Positions 36,326 through 45,455 of a stretch of 51,057 nt of DNA are shown piece after piece. The notes under the pieces were generated by a model that was not told the DNA's origin, made no database searches, and saw only the letters and a program-made list of their open reading frames with translations. This DNA comes from Neobacillus cucumis (lineage in GTDB: Bacteria; Bacillota; Bacilli; Bacillales; Cytobacillaceae), in assembly GCF_002860255.1 (NCBI RefSeq), contig NZ_PGVE01000031.1:1-51057 (forward strand). The letters run 5' to 3'. Position 1 is the stretch's first letter. Each line of letters begins with the position of its first letter. A program made the position numbers and the translations under genes.

Positions 36326-36537
36326 TGCCCTTTCCTGATAAGCAGCGAAATTCCCTCATTTTTTTTTGGTCGGTCGTCAATGAGCTTGATTTCAGTACGT
36401 GCTCCATGAATACCGCAGTTCTTCCATACCATATCCCCTCCTTCATGATCTTTTCACAGGCATATTCCTTCAGCAGGCTATGTTGCTGGTCAAAATTTCT
36501 GTTCACTCGTGGAAACTCGGGCATATACACTCATCAT
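36326..36537 (-). pseudogene. Serine recombinase (resolvase/invertase) N-terminal remnant
   Basis: ATG 36535-36537 follows ACAGGAGG and reads MMSVYARVSTSEQKF, then stops. The next frame continues DQQHSLLKEYACEKIMKE, and a third frame HGARTEIKLIDDRPKKNEGI then SLLIRKGQA. Together these follow the YARVST (catalytic Ser), GC-KI, GAR, RP-L and IRKGD landmarks of serine recombinases. At least two frameshifts and truncation before the D-loop make it inactive. It joins the FAD-synthetase fragment at about 36325. Confidence 0.75.
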
Positions 36538-36613
36538 AAAAACCTCCTGTACAATATGCTTGTATTATTCAGGAGGCGTATTTTTTAAAGGTATTTGGTA
36601 AACTAAAAATCTA

Positions 36614-37237
36614 CTAAATTTTCCGCACCACCGCACGGACCGGACTCCCATCAGCTTCAGCCAGTGAAAGCGGGAGGGCTGCTAGTTCATAGTCGCCGGG
36701 ATGGATGTTATCTAACACCAAACCTTCAAGGATATGGATTCCATGATTGGCGAGTTCATGGTGTGCCGAAAGCTCTTTACTATCGATGGGGTCGACTGAC
36801 GGCAAGTCGAGACCAATCAGACGGACTCCAAATTTTGATAAATATGACGCTAATTCGGGTTCAATACTAGGGATAACCGCTGGGAAATACCGCCGATCAA
36901 TCCATGCATCTGTCCTGATTAACAAACGAGTGATCCCTGTTAGTTCGAAATCAGATAATTCCTTGACTCCGATGGATGACTTATTGGGCAAATGGATCAC
37001 CCGAGACCTGCCAATGTATAAATTCACATCAAGATCGACCACTTTCTTCCCATCATCATCAAAATGAAAAGGGGCATCTATATGCGTGCCGGTATGGGTA
37101 CTCATGATGATTTGCCCTACATTGACCGAGCCACTCTCTTCTTTATTCCACGTTCGTTTATAGGAGAAAGGAGTATCACCTGGCCAGACTGCGACCTTTT
37201 CATCCAGTCGTTGAGAAATATCCATCCAATCACTCAT
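36614..37237 (-). CDS. kynB: Kynurenine formamidase
   Basis: 207 aa metal-dependent cyclase-family enzyme hydrolysing N-formylkynurenine to kynurenine and formate, the second step of tryptophan breakdown. The metal-binding motif is STHTGTHIDAPFHF (about residues 46-59); WPGDTPF precedes it and ELSAHHELANHGIHILEGL closes the site. The start is ATG 37235-37237, six bases after GGAGGTAG; five upstream codons include that site. It is the last gene of the kyn operon. Confidence 0.93.
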   Translation of the reverse strand: MSDWMDISQRLDEKVAVWPGDTPFSYKRTWNKEESGSVNVGQIIMSTHTGTHIDAPFHFDDDGKKVVDLDVNLYIGRSRVIHLPNKSSIGVKELSDFELTGITRLLIRTDAWIDRRYFPAVIPSIEPELASYLSKFGVRLIGLDLPSVDPIDSKELSAHHELANHGIHILEGLVLDNIHPGDYELAALPLSLAEADGSPVRAVVRKI

Positions 37238-37306
37238 GCAAACTACCTCCATCTCTTCTATCTATCCTTTTACTTTGTTGTTTTCCTGATTGAATAGGCT
37301 GCTCTA

Positions 37307-38155
37307 TTAAAGTTTCGTTCTTAAACTCCACAGTTCCGGGAAAAAGTGCTGATCCAGAGCTCTTTTTAAGTAGCTGACACCTGATGATCCGCCTGTTCCT
37401 TGCTTGTGACCAATAATTCTTTCCACCGTACTCATATGATTAAAACGCCATAATGACTGCTGATTGCTGATATCAATTAACTTCTCTGCCAACTCATATA
37501 AGTCCCAATATTGCTCAACATTACGGTAAACGGTTAGCCATCCTTTTTCCACGCTGTCATTTGGTTCATAATTTTTTGATACATCTCGATTAAGCACCTC
37601 TAGGTCGACAGGTATTCCACGCGCAGCAAGAGCCTTTATTGCCGCATCATAAATACTTGGTTTATTTAGTGCTTCCTGCATTTGTTCATAGAGCTTTGTT
37701 TGATGTTGATAGACGGCTAATGTGTGGACATTTTTGTTACCCAATGCAAATTCAATCAATCTGTTCTGATAAGACTGGAATCCTGATGATTGGCCCAACT
37801 TATCCCTAAACTCCAAGTACTCTGAAGGTGTCAAAGTAGAAAGAACACTCCACGACTGAATCAATTGCTGTTGAATTCTTGAAACACGCGATAGAATTTT
37901 AAATGACGGTTCCAAATCGTTTCGGCTAATATACTCAATTGCTGCTGTCAATTCATGAATAATTAATTTCATCCATAATTCACTTGCTTGATGAATAATG
38001 ATAAATAACATTTCATCATGGTGACCAGATAAACGATGTTGACTGGATAAAATCTGATCGAGATGAAGGTAATCCCCATATGACATGGCTTCTTGGAAAT
38101 TGGTTTGAATGCTTCCCTCTAGTTTTGAGTTCGTACCTTTTTCATGTGTATTCAT
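37307..38155 (-). CDS. kynA: Tryptophan 2,3-dioxygenase
   Basis: 282 aa from ATG 38153-38155, the usual family length; an in-frame ATG 19 codons upstream gives an extension not seen in relatives, and neither start has a strong ribosome site (GGGCGCGGG only). The heme enzyme opens the indole ring of L-tryptophan to N-formylkynurenine. Landmarks are [33 protein letters not shown] (with distal His), [34 protein letters not shown] (proximal His and GTGG loop) and the C-terminal [12 protein letters not shown]. Confidence 0.94.
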   Translation of the reverse strand: MNTHEKGTNSKLEGSIQTNFQEAMSYGDYLHLDQILSSQHRLSGHHDEMLFIIIHQASELWMKLIIHELTAAIEYISRNDLEPSFKILSRVSRIQQQLIQSWSVLSTLTPSEYLEFRDKLGQSSGFQSYQNRLIEFALGNKNVHTLAVYQHQTKLYEQMQEALNKPSIYDAAIKALAARGIPVDLEVLNRDVSKNYEPNDSVEKGWLTVYRNVEQYWDLYELAEKLIDISNQQSLWRFNHMSTVERIIGHKQGTGGSSGVSYLKRALDQHFFPELWSLRTKL

Positions 38156-38220
38156 ATGACCCGCGCCCCATTCTTTTCCATTAATTCGCCAAAAATAAGC
38201 AATCCTTACCATTGAGCAGT

Positions 38221-39618
38221 TTAGTTTATCTTCTTTTTTATTTCATCATTTGGAATTTGATTCATCGTTCTTTTTTTTAAAATAGGATAGACAGCAGTTA
38301 AACACAGTAACCATGGGATACCGAATTGCAGCATGATTTTAAAACCAGTAAACCAGGTAGTGATCATTAAACTCAGGAGAAGTATTGCTCCTGCTATCGT
38401 TAAATACGGATAACCAAGCATTTTAACAGGCAATTTTCTGCCACCTGACTTCTCCCACTTTCTTCTAAAAAACAAATGTGATACAAAAACCATAAACCAT
38501 GTGAAAATAGCACCAAACATAGAAATTCCCATCATAAATGCATAAGATGAATCAGGTAATAAGGCATTTACCATTGCAGCAAGAAAAATTCCTAGAGTAG
38601 AAATAGCGAGTGCCCCAAGAGGAACACCTTTTTTGCTTAATTTCCCAAAAACGGCTGGTGCTTGATTTCCTTGGGAAAGTGAAAACATCATTCGGGTAGA
38701 AGCATACAATTGACTGTTCATAGATGATAAGGCAGCCGTTAAAATAACAAAATTCATGATTCCTGATGCACCAGGAATATTTAGTAGCTCGATTACTTTC
38801 ACAAATGGACTTTCTTCCACTCCCGCTGATCTCCAAGGAACAATCATTAACATAATGCCAATCGTCAAGATATAAAAGATTGATAAACGGAACAGTGTTG
38901 CCTTCAACGCTTTTGGCACGGCAACATCCGGGTCTTTCGCTTCACCCGCTGTAACCGCTATTAATTCTGTTCCTAAAAAGCTAAAAAGAGAAATAAAAAT
39001 AGCCACCCACATTCCCCAGAAGCCGAATGGTAAAAAACCCCCGTCATTTACTAAGTTTTTTGGTCCCATATTCGGTTCTGCATGGCCTCCGAAAAAAACA
39101 TAGGCTCCCAGGAGGATAAAACCAATGATTGCACTTATTTTAATCATGGAGAACCAATACTCAAACGTCCCAAAAGCATTTACACTTGTGGCATTTATAT
39201 AAATGAGGACTGACGAAAAGATGACGATCCAAACGATTCCAGGCACATGTGGGAACCAATACTTCATATAAACAGCAATGGCACTTACCTCTACTCCAAC
39301 AGCAAGAACGTTTGCAATCCAATAAGAATATCGCACGAGATAGCCTGTAAATGGATTGATATATTTTTCAGCAATTGTGCCAAAAGATCCGGAAGTAGGG
39401 TGAGCAACCGTCATTTCCGATAAACAGCCCATTAAGAGTAGGACAATCAATGCACCAATTGCATAACTGAGTATGACACCAGGTCCTGCCGTACTAATGG
39501 CCATACCACTTCCCAGAAAAAGACCTGTTCCTATGGCACACCCCATTGCAATCATCGTAAGCTGATTCGTTTTTAAAGCTCGCTTCAATCCCTTTTCTTG
39601 AGCATTTTTGTCCTCCAT
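38221..39618 (-). CDS. APC-family amino acid permease, probably for tryptophan/kynurenine
   Basis: 465 aa with 12 hydrophobic helices of the amino acid permease (AAT) type. The first helix carries the substrate motif [39 protein letters not shown] (about 76-95) and [15 protein letters not shown] (about 218-232) are typical. The substrate cannot be read directly; being inside the kyn operon, between kynU and kynA, argues for tryptophan uptake. RBS GAGGGGG. Its start lies 14 bases after the kynU stop. Confidence 0.88.
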   Translation of the reverse strand: MEDKNAQEKGLKRALKTNQLTMIAMGCAIGTGLFLGSGMAISTAGPGVILSYAIGALIVLLLMGCLSEMTVAHPTSGSFGTIAEKYINPFTGYLVRYSYWIANVLAVGVEVSAIAVYMKYWFPHVPGIVWIVIFSSVLIYINATSVNAFGTFEYWFSMIKISAIIGFILLGAYVFFGGHAEPNMGPKNLVNDGGFLPFGFWGMWVAIFISLFSFLGTELIAVTAGEAKDPDVAVPKALKATLFRLSIFYILTIGIMLMIVPWRSAGVEESPFVKVIELLNIPGASGIMNFVILTAALSSMNSQLYASTRMMFSLSQGNQAPAVFGKLSKKGVPLGALAISTLGIFLAAMVNALLPDSSYAFMMGISMFGAIFTWFMVFVSHLFFRRKWEKSGGRKLPVKMLGYPYLTIAGAILLLSLMITTWFTGFKIMLQFGIPWLLCLTAVYPILKKRTMNQIPNDEIKKKIN

Positions 39619-39632
39619 ATAAATCCCCCTCG

Positions 39633-40907
39633 TTAGGCTACGATTTCGCGCTCATTTTCAAATTTTTCATATTGCTTATCCTTCATAATCCTTTTAAGTA
39701 TTTGTACCACTGACCAAACTTCCTCGTAGGAAGTATAAAGAGCAACAGGTGCAAAACGAATGATATTCGGTGCTCTGAAATCCGGAATGATCCCGTTTTC
39801 CTTTAATGACTTACATATTCGTGCTGCTTCCTCATGCTCAAGGCTTATATGCCCGCCTCGACGCATGTCTTCTCTTGGTGTACCAATGAAAAATCCCATG
39901 TCCTTAAGTTCATTTTCAACTAACTCTATTAAATATTGATTTAGTTTAAGAGACTTTTGACGAATATTTTCAATGCCTGCTTCGGTAAAAATTTCTAATG
40001 AGCCTATCAAAGGAGCAGCACTTAAAATATGAGGAGTTCCTATTTGGAATGATGCAGCTGAATGAGCAGGTGTGAAGGTATGTTCCATATCAAACTGTTT
40101 CTCCTTTTTAGAACCAAACCATCCTGCCAAGCCAGGGATTTTTCCAAAATGTTTACGATTTACAAATAAGCCTCCAACACCTCCAGGCCCGCCATTTAAA
40201 TGTTTATAATTACACCAAAAAGCAAAATCAACGTCCCACTCACTAAAAGAATGAGGAATCGCTCCTACCGAATGGCATGCATCAAACCCGATTAAAATAC
40301 CTCTATTATGTGCTTCAGTCGTTAATCGTTTTATATCTAAAATTTGACCGCTGCGGTAAAGGACAGTAGGCAAGATGATCAGAGCAATGTCATCGTTCAT
40401 CGCTTCAATCATGTCTTCCTCTTCTAAAAATCGGCCATCACGGCTTTTCACTCGAATGAGATGCGTATCGAGATCATATCCATGGAGGCGTAACTGGCTT
40501 TGAAGGGCATAAATATCTGTTGGAAAAGTTAGTTCATCTGCTAGAATTTTAGTCCGCAGTCCTTCCGGTTTATAAAATGTAGATACGAGCTGATGCAGAT
40601 TAACGGTTGTAGAACCCGTGACCATGACTTCTTCAGCAGAGGCTCCAACTAACGGTGCAAGCTTCTTACCTAACTCTTCTGCCATAAAGAACCATGGATG
40701 TTTCCCTTGGGTCCAGCCATCAATTCCAAACTCCTTCCAATCCTCTATGGATTCTAATAGAGTCTTTTCCGCTCTTTTTGAAAGAAGTCCTAATGAGTTC
40801 CCGTCCATATAAATGGTTCCAGGCTTTATATAAAACTCTTCTCGAAAATGTCTAAGGGAATCTACCTTATCCAATTCTTTCGCGTAATCTAAACCTTCTA
40901 GCATCAT
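39633..40907 (-). CDS. kynU: Kynureninase
   Basis: 424 aa PLP enzyme splitting kynurenine into anthranilate and alanine. The Schiff-base Lys is in [20 protein letters not shown] (about residue 235), the PLP-binding Asp in [15 protein letters not shown] and the Thr/Ser phosphate contacts in [21 protein letters not shown] near the start and [20 protein letters not shown] near the end are family signatures. RBS GGGGAGA; either of two adjacent ATGs may start. First gene of the operon, downstream of the palindrome and cre site at 40939-40984. Confidence 0.95.
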   Translation of the reverse strand: MMLEGLDYAKELDKVDSLRHFREEFYIKPGTIYMDGNSLGLLSKRAEKTLLESIEDWKEFGIDGWTQGKHPWFFMAEELGKKLAPLVGASAEEVMVTGSTTVNLHQLVSTFYKPEGLRTKILADELTFPTDIYALQSQLRLHGYDLDTHLIRVKSRDGRFLEEEDMIEAMNDDIALIILPTVLYRSGQILDIKRLTTEAHNRGILIGFDACHSVGAIPHSFSEWDVDFAFWCNYKHLNGGPGGVGGLFVNRKHFGKIPGLAGWFGSKKEKQFDMEHTFTPAHSAASFQIGTPHILSAAPLIGSLEIFTEAGIENIRQKSLKLNQYLIELVENELKDMGFFIGTPREDMRRGGHISLEHEEAARICKSLKENGIIPDFRAPNIIRFAPVALYTSYEEVWSVVQILKRIMKDKQYEKFENEREIVA

Positions 40908-40938
40908 GATTCTCCCCTTTACAATGAATAAATATTTT

Positions 40939-40952
40939 TAAAAGCGCTTTCA
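40939..40952 (-). promoter_or_regulatory. cre site before kynU
   Basis: The minus strand reads TGAAAGCGCTTTTA, 13 of 14 matches to the cre consensus. It lies 32 bases before the kynU start codon, touching the palindrome, and predicts CcpA repression. Confidence 0.7.
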
Positions 40953-40984
40953 TAATAATATTGACATCATGTCAATATTATTAT
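40952..40984. promoter_or_regulatory. 33-bp perfect palindrome, candidate operator of the kyn operon
   Basis: Sixteen base pairs are mirrored around C40968; the core is ATTGACATCATGTCAAT. It lies between kynU and the divergent TetR gene. The symmetry and size fit a TetR-family dimer-of-dimers site. Confidence 0.85.
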
Positions 40985-40993
40985 TGAATGAAT

Positions 40994-41012
40994 ATGACAC
41001 TATGTCAATATT
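40994..41012. promoter_or_regulatory. Second, imperfect operator copy
   Basis: TGACA at 40995-40999 and TGTCA at 41003-41007 with three bases between repeat the core of the palindrome; the dyad centres are 33 bases apart, about three helical turns. Confidence 0.7.
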
Positions 41013-41107
41013 AATTTTTAAAGCTCGATTCGTTTTTATTACATCCCTTTATTTTTTTTAATAATACCTTTATTCTAAAGTAGAGACGCGTGTGTGGAGG
41101 AATAAAA

Positions 41108-41722
41108 ATGAAGCAAGGTCATGTAGAGGATAAACGACATTTACGATCGCTCATAACGAGGCAAAAATTATTAGAGGCTGCCAGAGAGGTTTTTCTCGAG
41201 GTAGGGTTCCAAAAAGCGACAATCTCACAAATGATTAAGAAAGCGAACATTGGATACGGAACTGCCTATGTTCATTTTGAAGGAAAAGAGGATCTTTTAA
41301 TTGTATTAATGGAGGATGTCATGCAGCGATTTTATAAAATCGCAGAGACCTCCTTTCGGCCTAAATCAAGACAAGAAGCTGAGGAAATCATTTACACACA
41401 AGTCAAATCTTTTTTATTAATGGCAGAAGCTGAACAAGATATGATGCAGATTTTTGAACAGGCCATTGGGATCTCTTCTTTAGTATCTGATAAATGGAAA
41501 ACCATTCGGGAAAAATTTATTCAGCGAATTTCACAGGACATAGCATATGCACAACAAAGCGGATTGGCTCGAGCAGAATTAGATCATGAGATCGTCGCAC
41601 GAAGCTGGTTTTTTACGAATGAAATGTATTTATGGGAATTTGTTCGAAAGGAACATCATCGTTCTGTTGAAGAAATTGCTAAAACGATTACATCTATCTA
41701 TGTAACAGGACTTTATATCTGA
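41108..41722 (+). CDS. TetR/AcrR-family regulator of the kyn operon (inferred)
   Basis: 204 aa. The N-terminal HTH is clear: LLEAAREVFLEVGFQKATIS followed by KKANIGYGTAYVHFEGKEDL (about residues 20-65). The C-terminal half is an all-helical ligand domain (IFEQAIGISSLVSDKWKTIR). ATG 41108 is chosen because GGAGG lies eight bases upstream. It is divergent from kynU, with two TGACA-N3-TGTCA sites between them, so it most likely represses kynU-permease-kynAB and itself. Ligand is probably tryptophan or kynurenine. Confidence 0.85.
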   Translation: MKQGHVEDKRHLRSLITRQKLLEAAREVFLEVGFQKATISQMIKKANIGYGTAYVHFEGKEDLLIVLMEDVMQRFYKIAETSFRPKSRQEAEEIIYTQVKSFLLMAEAEQDMMQIFEQAIGISSLVSDKWKTIREKFIQRISQDIAYAQQSGLARAELDHEIVARSWFFTNEMYLWEFVRKEHHRSVEEIAKTITSIYVTGLYI

Positions 41723-41993
41723 TTTTCAGATTAATAAATCTTTTTTTACCCATTCCTCTTTTTGTTTCCTAAGGGTCTTGATCTATTTATAACGTATAAA
41801 AAGCTAACCAGCAACCTGATCAACATAATAAGAACCCAATCTAATCATCCATAAGATGCAATTAAATTTTTCCATGGTTAGCCAATTCCCTTATTTTAGT
41901 TGGGCTGTCTGTAAAGGATTACCGGCTAAAATTGTTTCCACATCTTTTAGCCCGGTAGAAAAGCATAGTTGTATCACCTTTAAGAAACAAACC

Positions 41994-42507
41994 TTAACAT
42001 AAATTGTTTTCAAGTATGTAACCATTCTCCCAAGTCCCTATAAGTAATAATCGATCATCGCTGCTGAATTGCCCAAAACAAGCGTATTTAATTTTTTCAA
42101 CTACTATGGGTTTTAAATCATCGTATCGCAGGATTAAAACTGTCTGACTATATATAAGGATAATATATCGACCATCGTTTGACTGGTGAATGTGTTGAAA
42201 ATAGCCAAAGTGGTCAGGATAATCCTAAATTTTTTATTAGATTAATGGTTTTGACTAATTGAAACCCACCTGTTTCATAAACACAAATTGTCCCGATTGT
42301 CCTTTTTATATATAAGTAATCATCGTTTTGTGAGAACTGAATATAACCAGGATCTTTAGGTTTACTAAGTTCTGCCATTTTTTCCCAAGAACTTGAATCA
42401 AACACAATGGTTTTACTACCCATGGTATGGCATAAAAAACGATGGTTGTTTGAAAGCTTAATTTGATATGAAGTTTTCAATTTTTTAATCAGGTTCATTT
42501 GAAGCAT
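41994..42507 (-). pseudogene. Beta-propeller (WD40-like) protein, frameshifted
   Basis: The first frame (ends 42214) contains KTIVFDSSSWEKMAELS, IQFSQNDDYLYIKRTIGTIC and VYETGGFQLVKTI. After a one-base shift near 42230 the frame continues HFGYFQHIHQSNDGRYIILI, VLILRYDDLKPIVVEKI and CFGQFSSDDRLLLIGTWENG, ending at 41994. The D-G-R-Y / S-x-D-x-x-L-L-I-G alternation is that of propeller blades. With about 170 codons it holds only three or four blades, so it may also be a fragment of a larger protein. Confidence 0.65.
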
Positions 42508-42636
42508 TCCCTACCGAGCTCCTTGTAAATTCTTTGCCTAGTCATTTATGTATTCTATCCCTTTAATTTGAATAATAAAAAGTTGGTTCGCAACAGATTA
42601 CCTATTATGTTAGTAATCACCTCCTGCTATCTCTAC

Positions 42637-42771
42637 TCAATGAGCAGCTCGCAGGTCCACCGAGGTCACTATCACTATTTCACCCGTTTTAATATTTAAT
42701 AAAGAAAGTGATTCTTCAAACTGCATTTCCATTTCCTCAATAATATCTTTTAGATTAACTTTTATACTCAT
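42637..42771 (-). pseudogene. UPF0158-like protein, N-terminal fragment
   Basis: ATG 42769-42771 follows AAAGGTGAT. The 44 codons read SIKVNLKDIIEEMEMQFEES then LNIKTGEIVIVTSVDLRAAH, the conserved N-terminus of UPF0158 proteins (usually about 140 aa). The rest of the protein is missing, and GAG-rich family sequence does not continue in any frame I could see. Function of the family is unknown. Confidence 0.6.
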
Positions 42772-42799
42772 TATTAGATCACCTTTTGATATATTTTAC

Positions 42800-42840
42800 T
42801 AAAGCACCCATTAGCTTAAGTACAATGCTTCACAAACTTA
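42800..42840 (+). repeat. Dispersed repeat, right module
   Basis: AAAGCACCCATTAGCTTAAG then TACAATGCTTCACAAACTTA. It marks the re-entry into repeat-rich DNA after the metabolic zone. Confidence 0.8.
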
Positions 42841-42884
42841 TATTAGAAAATAAATTACCATAAAACATCTGTTCCTACAAACAA

Positions 42885-43289
42885 TTATTTCCTTGGAACT
42901 CCTACCCATTGAGTTTTTCCATTCCAAAAATCATCAAGGTGGTTCCACCATTTAAGTGATTCTGGTTTGAGGTACTTCTTAAAGACATCAGGGTTGATTT
43001 CATCTCCTGACATGTTTTGAATGCTTTCTAGTAAACCAATTGTTGCAGATTCTTTAACAAAGTCATCTCCATCAGTATGCAAAAGCTCAATTACTTCAAA
43101 GATTTTTGGAAATTCATTTATTTGATTTTGTTTATAAAGTTCAATAAGATGAGCAACAAATTCCATTATATCAATATAAATTAACTGCTCTCCATCATCA
43201 CCAAGATTTTCTTCATAATATGGTTTATATGAAGGACACGCTTCAAGCAGTAAATTCATTACTTCATGTTTACTTATTTCCCTTTTCAA
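42885..43289 (-). CDS. DUF7674-like cytoplasmic protein
   Basis: 134 aa, soluble, mainly helical. IMEFVAHLIELYKQNQINEF, PKIFEVIELLHTDGDDFVKE and SATIGLLESIQNM (residues 41-93), then KYLKPESLKWWNHLDDFW (about 105-122), follow the pattern of a family I believe is DUF7674. Relatives often lie among toxin-immunity-type small proteins, so an immunity role is possible but not shown. The start codon is preceded by GGAAGTGACTGAG. Confidence 0.6.
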   Translation of the reverse strand: MKREISKHEVMNLLLEACPSYKPYYEENLGDDGEQLIYIDIMEFVAHLIELYKQNQINEFPKIFEVIELLHTDGDDFVKESATIGLLESIQNMSGDEINPDVFKKYLKPESLKWWNHLDDFWNGKTQWVGVPRK

Positions 43290-43325
43290 GCTCAGTCACT
43301 TCCTTCAGTAATTACCACCTTTAAC

Positions 43326-43366
43326 AAATGCTCCTGTTTGTTTAAGTACAATCCTTCACAATCTTA
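43326..43366 (+). repeat. Dispersed repeat, right module
   Basis: AAATGCTCCTGTTTGTTTAA then GTACAATCCTTCACAATCTT, the same layout as at 42800. Confidence 0.75.
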
Positions 43367-43513
43367 ATTACAATCGACTATGTTTCTTAAATTATGTTGC
43401 CTGTATTGAAATGCATTTTATTGCACTGGTTGCAAAATAGTCATATTGTTTAGATATCTTTGCGAGGTGCTTTTATAACGCTACGGAAATGAATAGTTTT
43501 TGTTGAACTATCT

Positions 43514-44146
43514 TTAACTCCACTGTGAGTTATCATAATAAATATACAAAGTCCTTGTCTTAACATCTAAAAAGTAAGCTTTGCGTTTTGTATACCAATC
43601 TCCATCTCCAACTGTTTTTTTAATGTAGGAATAATAATACCCTTCCTTTTTTTCTTTAGGTAATGGATATTTTTTGCTTACCATTAGATCTTGGAAGTCA
43701 TTAGGTTTTGGATGTCGCATTGAGTTTGGAACAACAGTTCCATATTTCCAACCTTTATCTCTGATTGCCTGGATGAATTGATTCATTTGAGGGTGACTAA
43801 ACCGAATCACTTCATACTCTGTCTCTGAATCTATCGTACTTTCTTGATAGTCCTCTAAAACATGAACCGACATGGGTATATATACATGTATTCTCTGTGC
43901 AATAGTGAATGGTGCCCCGTTAAATATTTTCGAATATCCTAATACAATAATTCCATAAAAACAACATATCCCAACAATAATTCCCCACCATTTTATTGCT
44001 TTTTTCTTCTTATAAGATACCAAAAAAACCAATGAAATAATTAACCAAATTAAAAGAGGAATTGTAAATATTAAAATAAGTAAAGTCAAAATACTGCCAA
44101 GGGTATCTCCAAAGTTCCCCAAAGCTAATTGAGTGTGTAAATTCAA
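43514..44146 (-). CDS. Two-span membrane protein, unknown function
   Basis: 210 aa from TTG 44144-44146, seven bases after AGAGGT; an upstream in-frame TTG has no ribosome site. Two hydrophobic helices (about residues 17-43 and 52-72) are followed by a 135-residue soluble domain, RFSHPQMNQFIQAIRDKGWK and WYTKRKAYFLDVKTRTLYIY, which ends the protein. No family recognised. By orientation the soluble part could be outside. It is one of several minus-strand small membrane genes in this zone. Confidence 0.65.
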   Translation of the reverse strand: MNLHTQLALGNFGDTLGSILTLLILIFTIPLLIWLIISLVFLVSYKKKKAIKWWGIIVGICCFYGIIVLGYSKIFNGAPFTIAQRIHVYIPMSVHVLEDYQESTIDSETEYEVIRFSHPQMNQFIQAIRDKGWKYGTVVPNSMRHPKPNDFQDLMVSKKYPLPKEKKEGYYYSYIKKTVGDGDWYTKRKAYFLDVKTRTLYIYYDNSQWS

Positions 44147-44174
44147 GTTGATAACCTCTTTTCGCAAAATTGAA

Positions 44175-44349
44175 CTATTCGCAATGGGCTGGAAACCATT
44201 GCACCAACTTTTTATGAGGGAGTAGAATGCAGTTCATTCCAGCTTTATATTCTATGGGAGTCTCAACCTGCTTAATTCCTTCTTCACTAACCTGTTCCAT
44301 TACATCAATAACGTTATGAAAAAAGACTAGATACAGTCCCTATGTTGCG
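44175..44349 (-). pseudogene. Possible C-terminal coding remnant
   Basis: Between an in-frame TAG near 44349 and TAG 44175 the minus strand reads LYLVFFHNVIDVMEQVSEEG then IKQVETPIEYKAGMNCILLP. The composition looks like coding sequence, but no start with a ribosome site and no family are recognised. Confidence 0.3.
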
Positions 44350-44372
44350 AAAAACGAAAGGATCCATTTGTT

Positions 44373-44609
44373 TTATTTAAAGATGGTTTGAATGGTTTGA
44401 ATTATCGTAGGAATTAAACCCAAAATTGTTCCTATCACTTCACAAACAATTATGATAGTAACTCTTTTAACCCATTTATTTGACGTTTCTTCAGATATAT
44501 TTTGTTCTTTATCCAATATTTTAACTTCCCTTTTGATTTGATATAATTGGAACAACCCAATCAGGATAAAGATAAGCCCAATACATGCAACAATTTGATT
44601 CCATTTCAT
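44373..44609 (-). CDS. Small two-span membrane protein, 78 aa
   Basis: The start is ATG 44607-44609, eight bases after AGGAGACG; 42 upstream codons in the same frame run through a dispersed repeat and are not real. Two hydrophobic segments (residues 6-22 and 50-70) flank a charged helical loop REVKILDKEQNISEETSNKW. No family recognised. Confidence 0.65.
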   Translation of the reverse strand: MKWNQIVACIGLIFILIGLFQLYQIKREVKILDKEQNISEETSNKWVKRVTIIIVCEVIGTILGLIPTIIQTIQTIFK

Positions 44610-44660
44610 TAAAATCCGTCTCCTAATCCTGCAATATTTTACTGTTAGTTTTCTTTTAGC

Positions 44661-44716
44661 ACTATCCTGCCACGTTATCTGAAAAGTCAAAGTCACCAAA
44701 TTGCAATGGCAGCTGG
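44661..44716 (+). repeat. Dispersed repeat, left module plus hairpin
   Basis: CTATCCTGCCACGTTATCTG, A-rich spacer, then GTCACCAAATTGCAATGGCA-GCTGG; it lies between two small membrane genes. Confidence 0.6.
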
Positions 44717-44753
44717 ATCTTTTATACGCTTTCATTCGATAGCCTTAATCAAG

Positions 44754-45137
44754 TTAATAGTTATTTTTTTTGATGAAAGGTAAATCAGAAAAAGCTGAAC
44801 CGAGTGATATAGCGAAAGGCAAAAATAAAACCTGTTGAAAATTTATTTCTGATGGTTTTTTAAAGTAGTAATAAATCAAACCGAGACAACTAATTAGGAC
44901 AAAGCTAATAATGAATTTATATAATCTTTTTCTTATATCTACCCATTCAATTTTACTTAAATTTAATATCGTTCCAATTACGAAATAAAAAACAAATAAA
45001 ACAAGAAAAATCAAATAGCCAAGTACAAATTTAGTGGCAAATGAATTATCAATGTTTTTATAAATAATAAATAATGTAAGGATTAACCCGACAATACATA
45101 ACGTATACATTAAAATTGCAAAAAGGTTTTTCTTCAT
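44754..45137 (-). CDS. Four-span membrane protein, 127 aa
   Basis: Four hydrophobic helices: about residues 5-27, 36-58, 73-90 and 102-117. The loop between helices 2 and 3 is LSKIEWVDIRKRLYK, and the end is FIKKNNY. RBS AAGGCGG before ATG. No family recognised. Same direction as its neighbours at 44373 and 43514, but repeat DNA separates them, so a single operon is unlikely. Confidence 0.65.
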   Translation of the reverse strand: MKKNLFAILMYTLCIVGLILTLFIIYKNIDNSFATKFVLGYLIFLVLFVFYFVIGTILNLSKIEWVDIRKRLYKFIISFVLISCLGLIYYYFKKPSEINFQQVLFLPFAISLGSAFSDLPFIKKNNY

Positions 45138-45237
45138 TGAATAACCGCCTTCATTTTTTGTCTTCCAAACTCCATTTTCTCAAAATTCTACTTACCTTTT
45201 CTACTGGGAATTTTTACTTATTTAACTAACCTGCATC

Positions 45238-45352
45238 TTATCTACAGTATGTTTTTTCACCGTATTTAACGTAAGTATAGATACCAAAAATGCCATTTTT
45301 CTATCTTTGTAGACACATTATCTACAGTAGGAAATTATAGTTTTCAACGTAA
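45238..45352. repeat. Direct repeat around 80 bp apart
   Basis: TTATCTACAGTA occurs at 45238-45249 and 45318-45329, each followed 16-18 bases later by AACGTAA. Between them is a palindrome AAAAATGCCATTTTT. It precedes the structured element at 45456. Confidence 0.7.
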
Positions 45353-45455
45353 ACAATGATAAAGGAAAACTCATGTTGGCATATCCGAGTGGGAGTAAGA
45401 TCGTCATTGCTCTGACCTTAATGAATTTATCGGGATTGACATCTACTCTAGTGGA

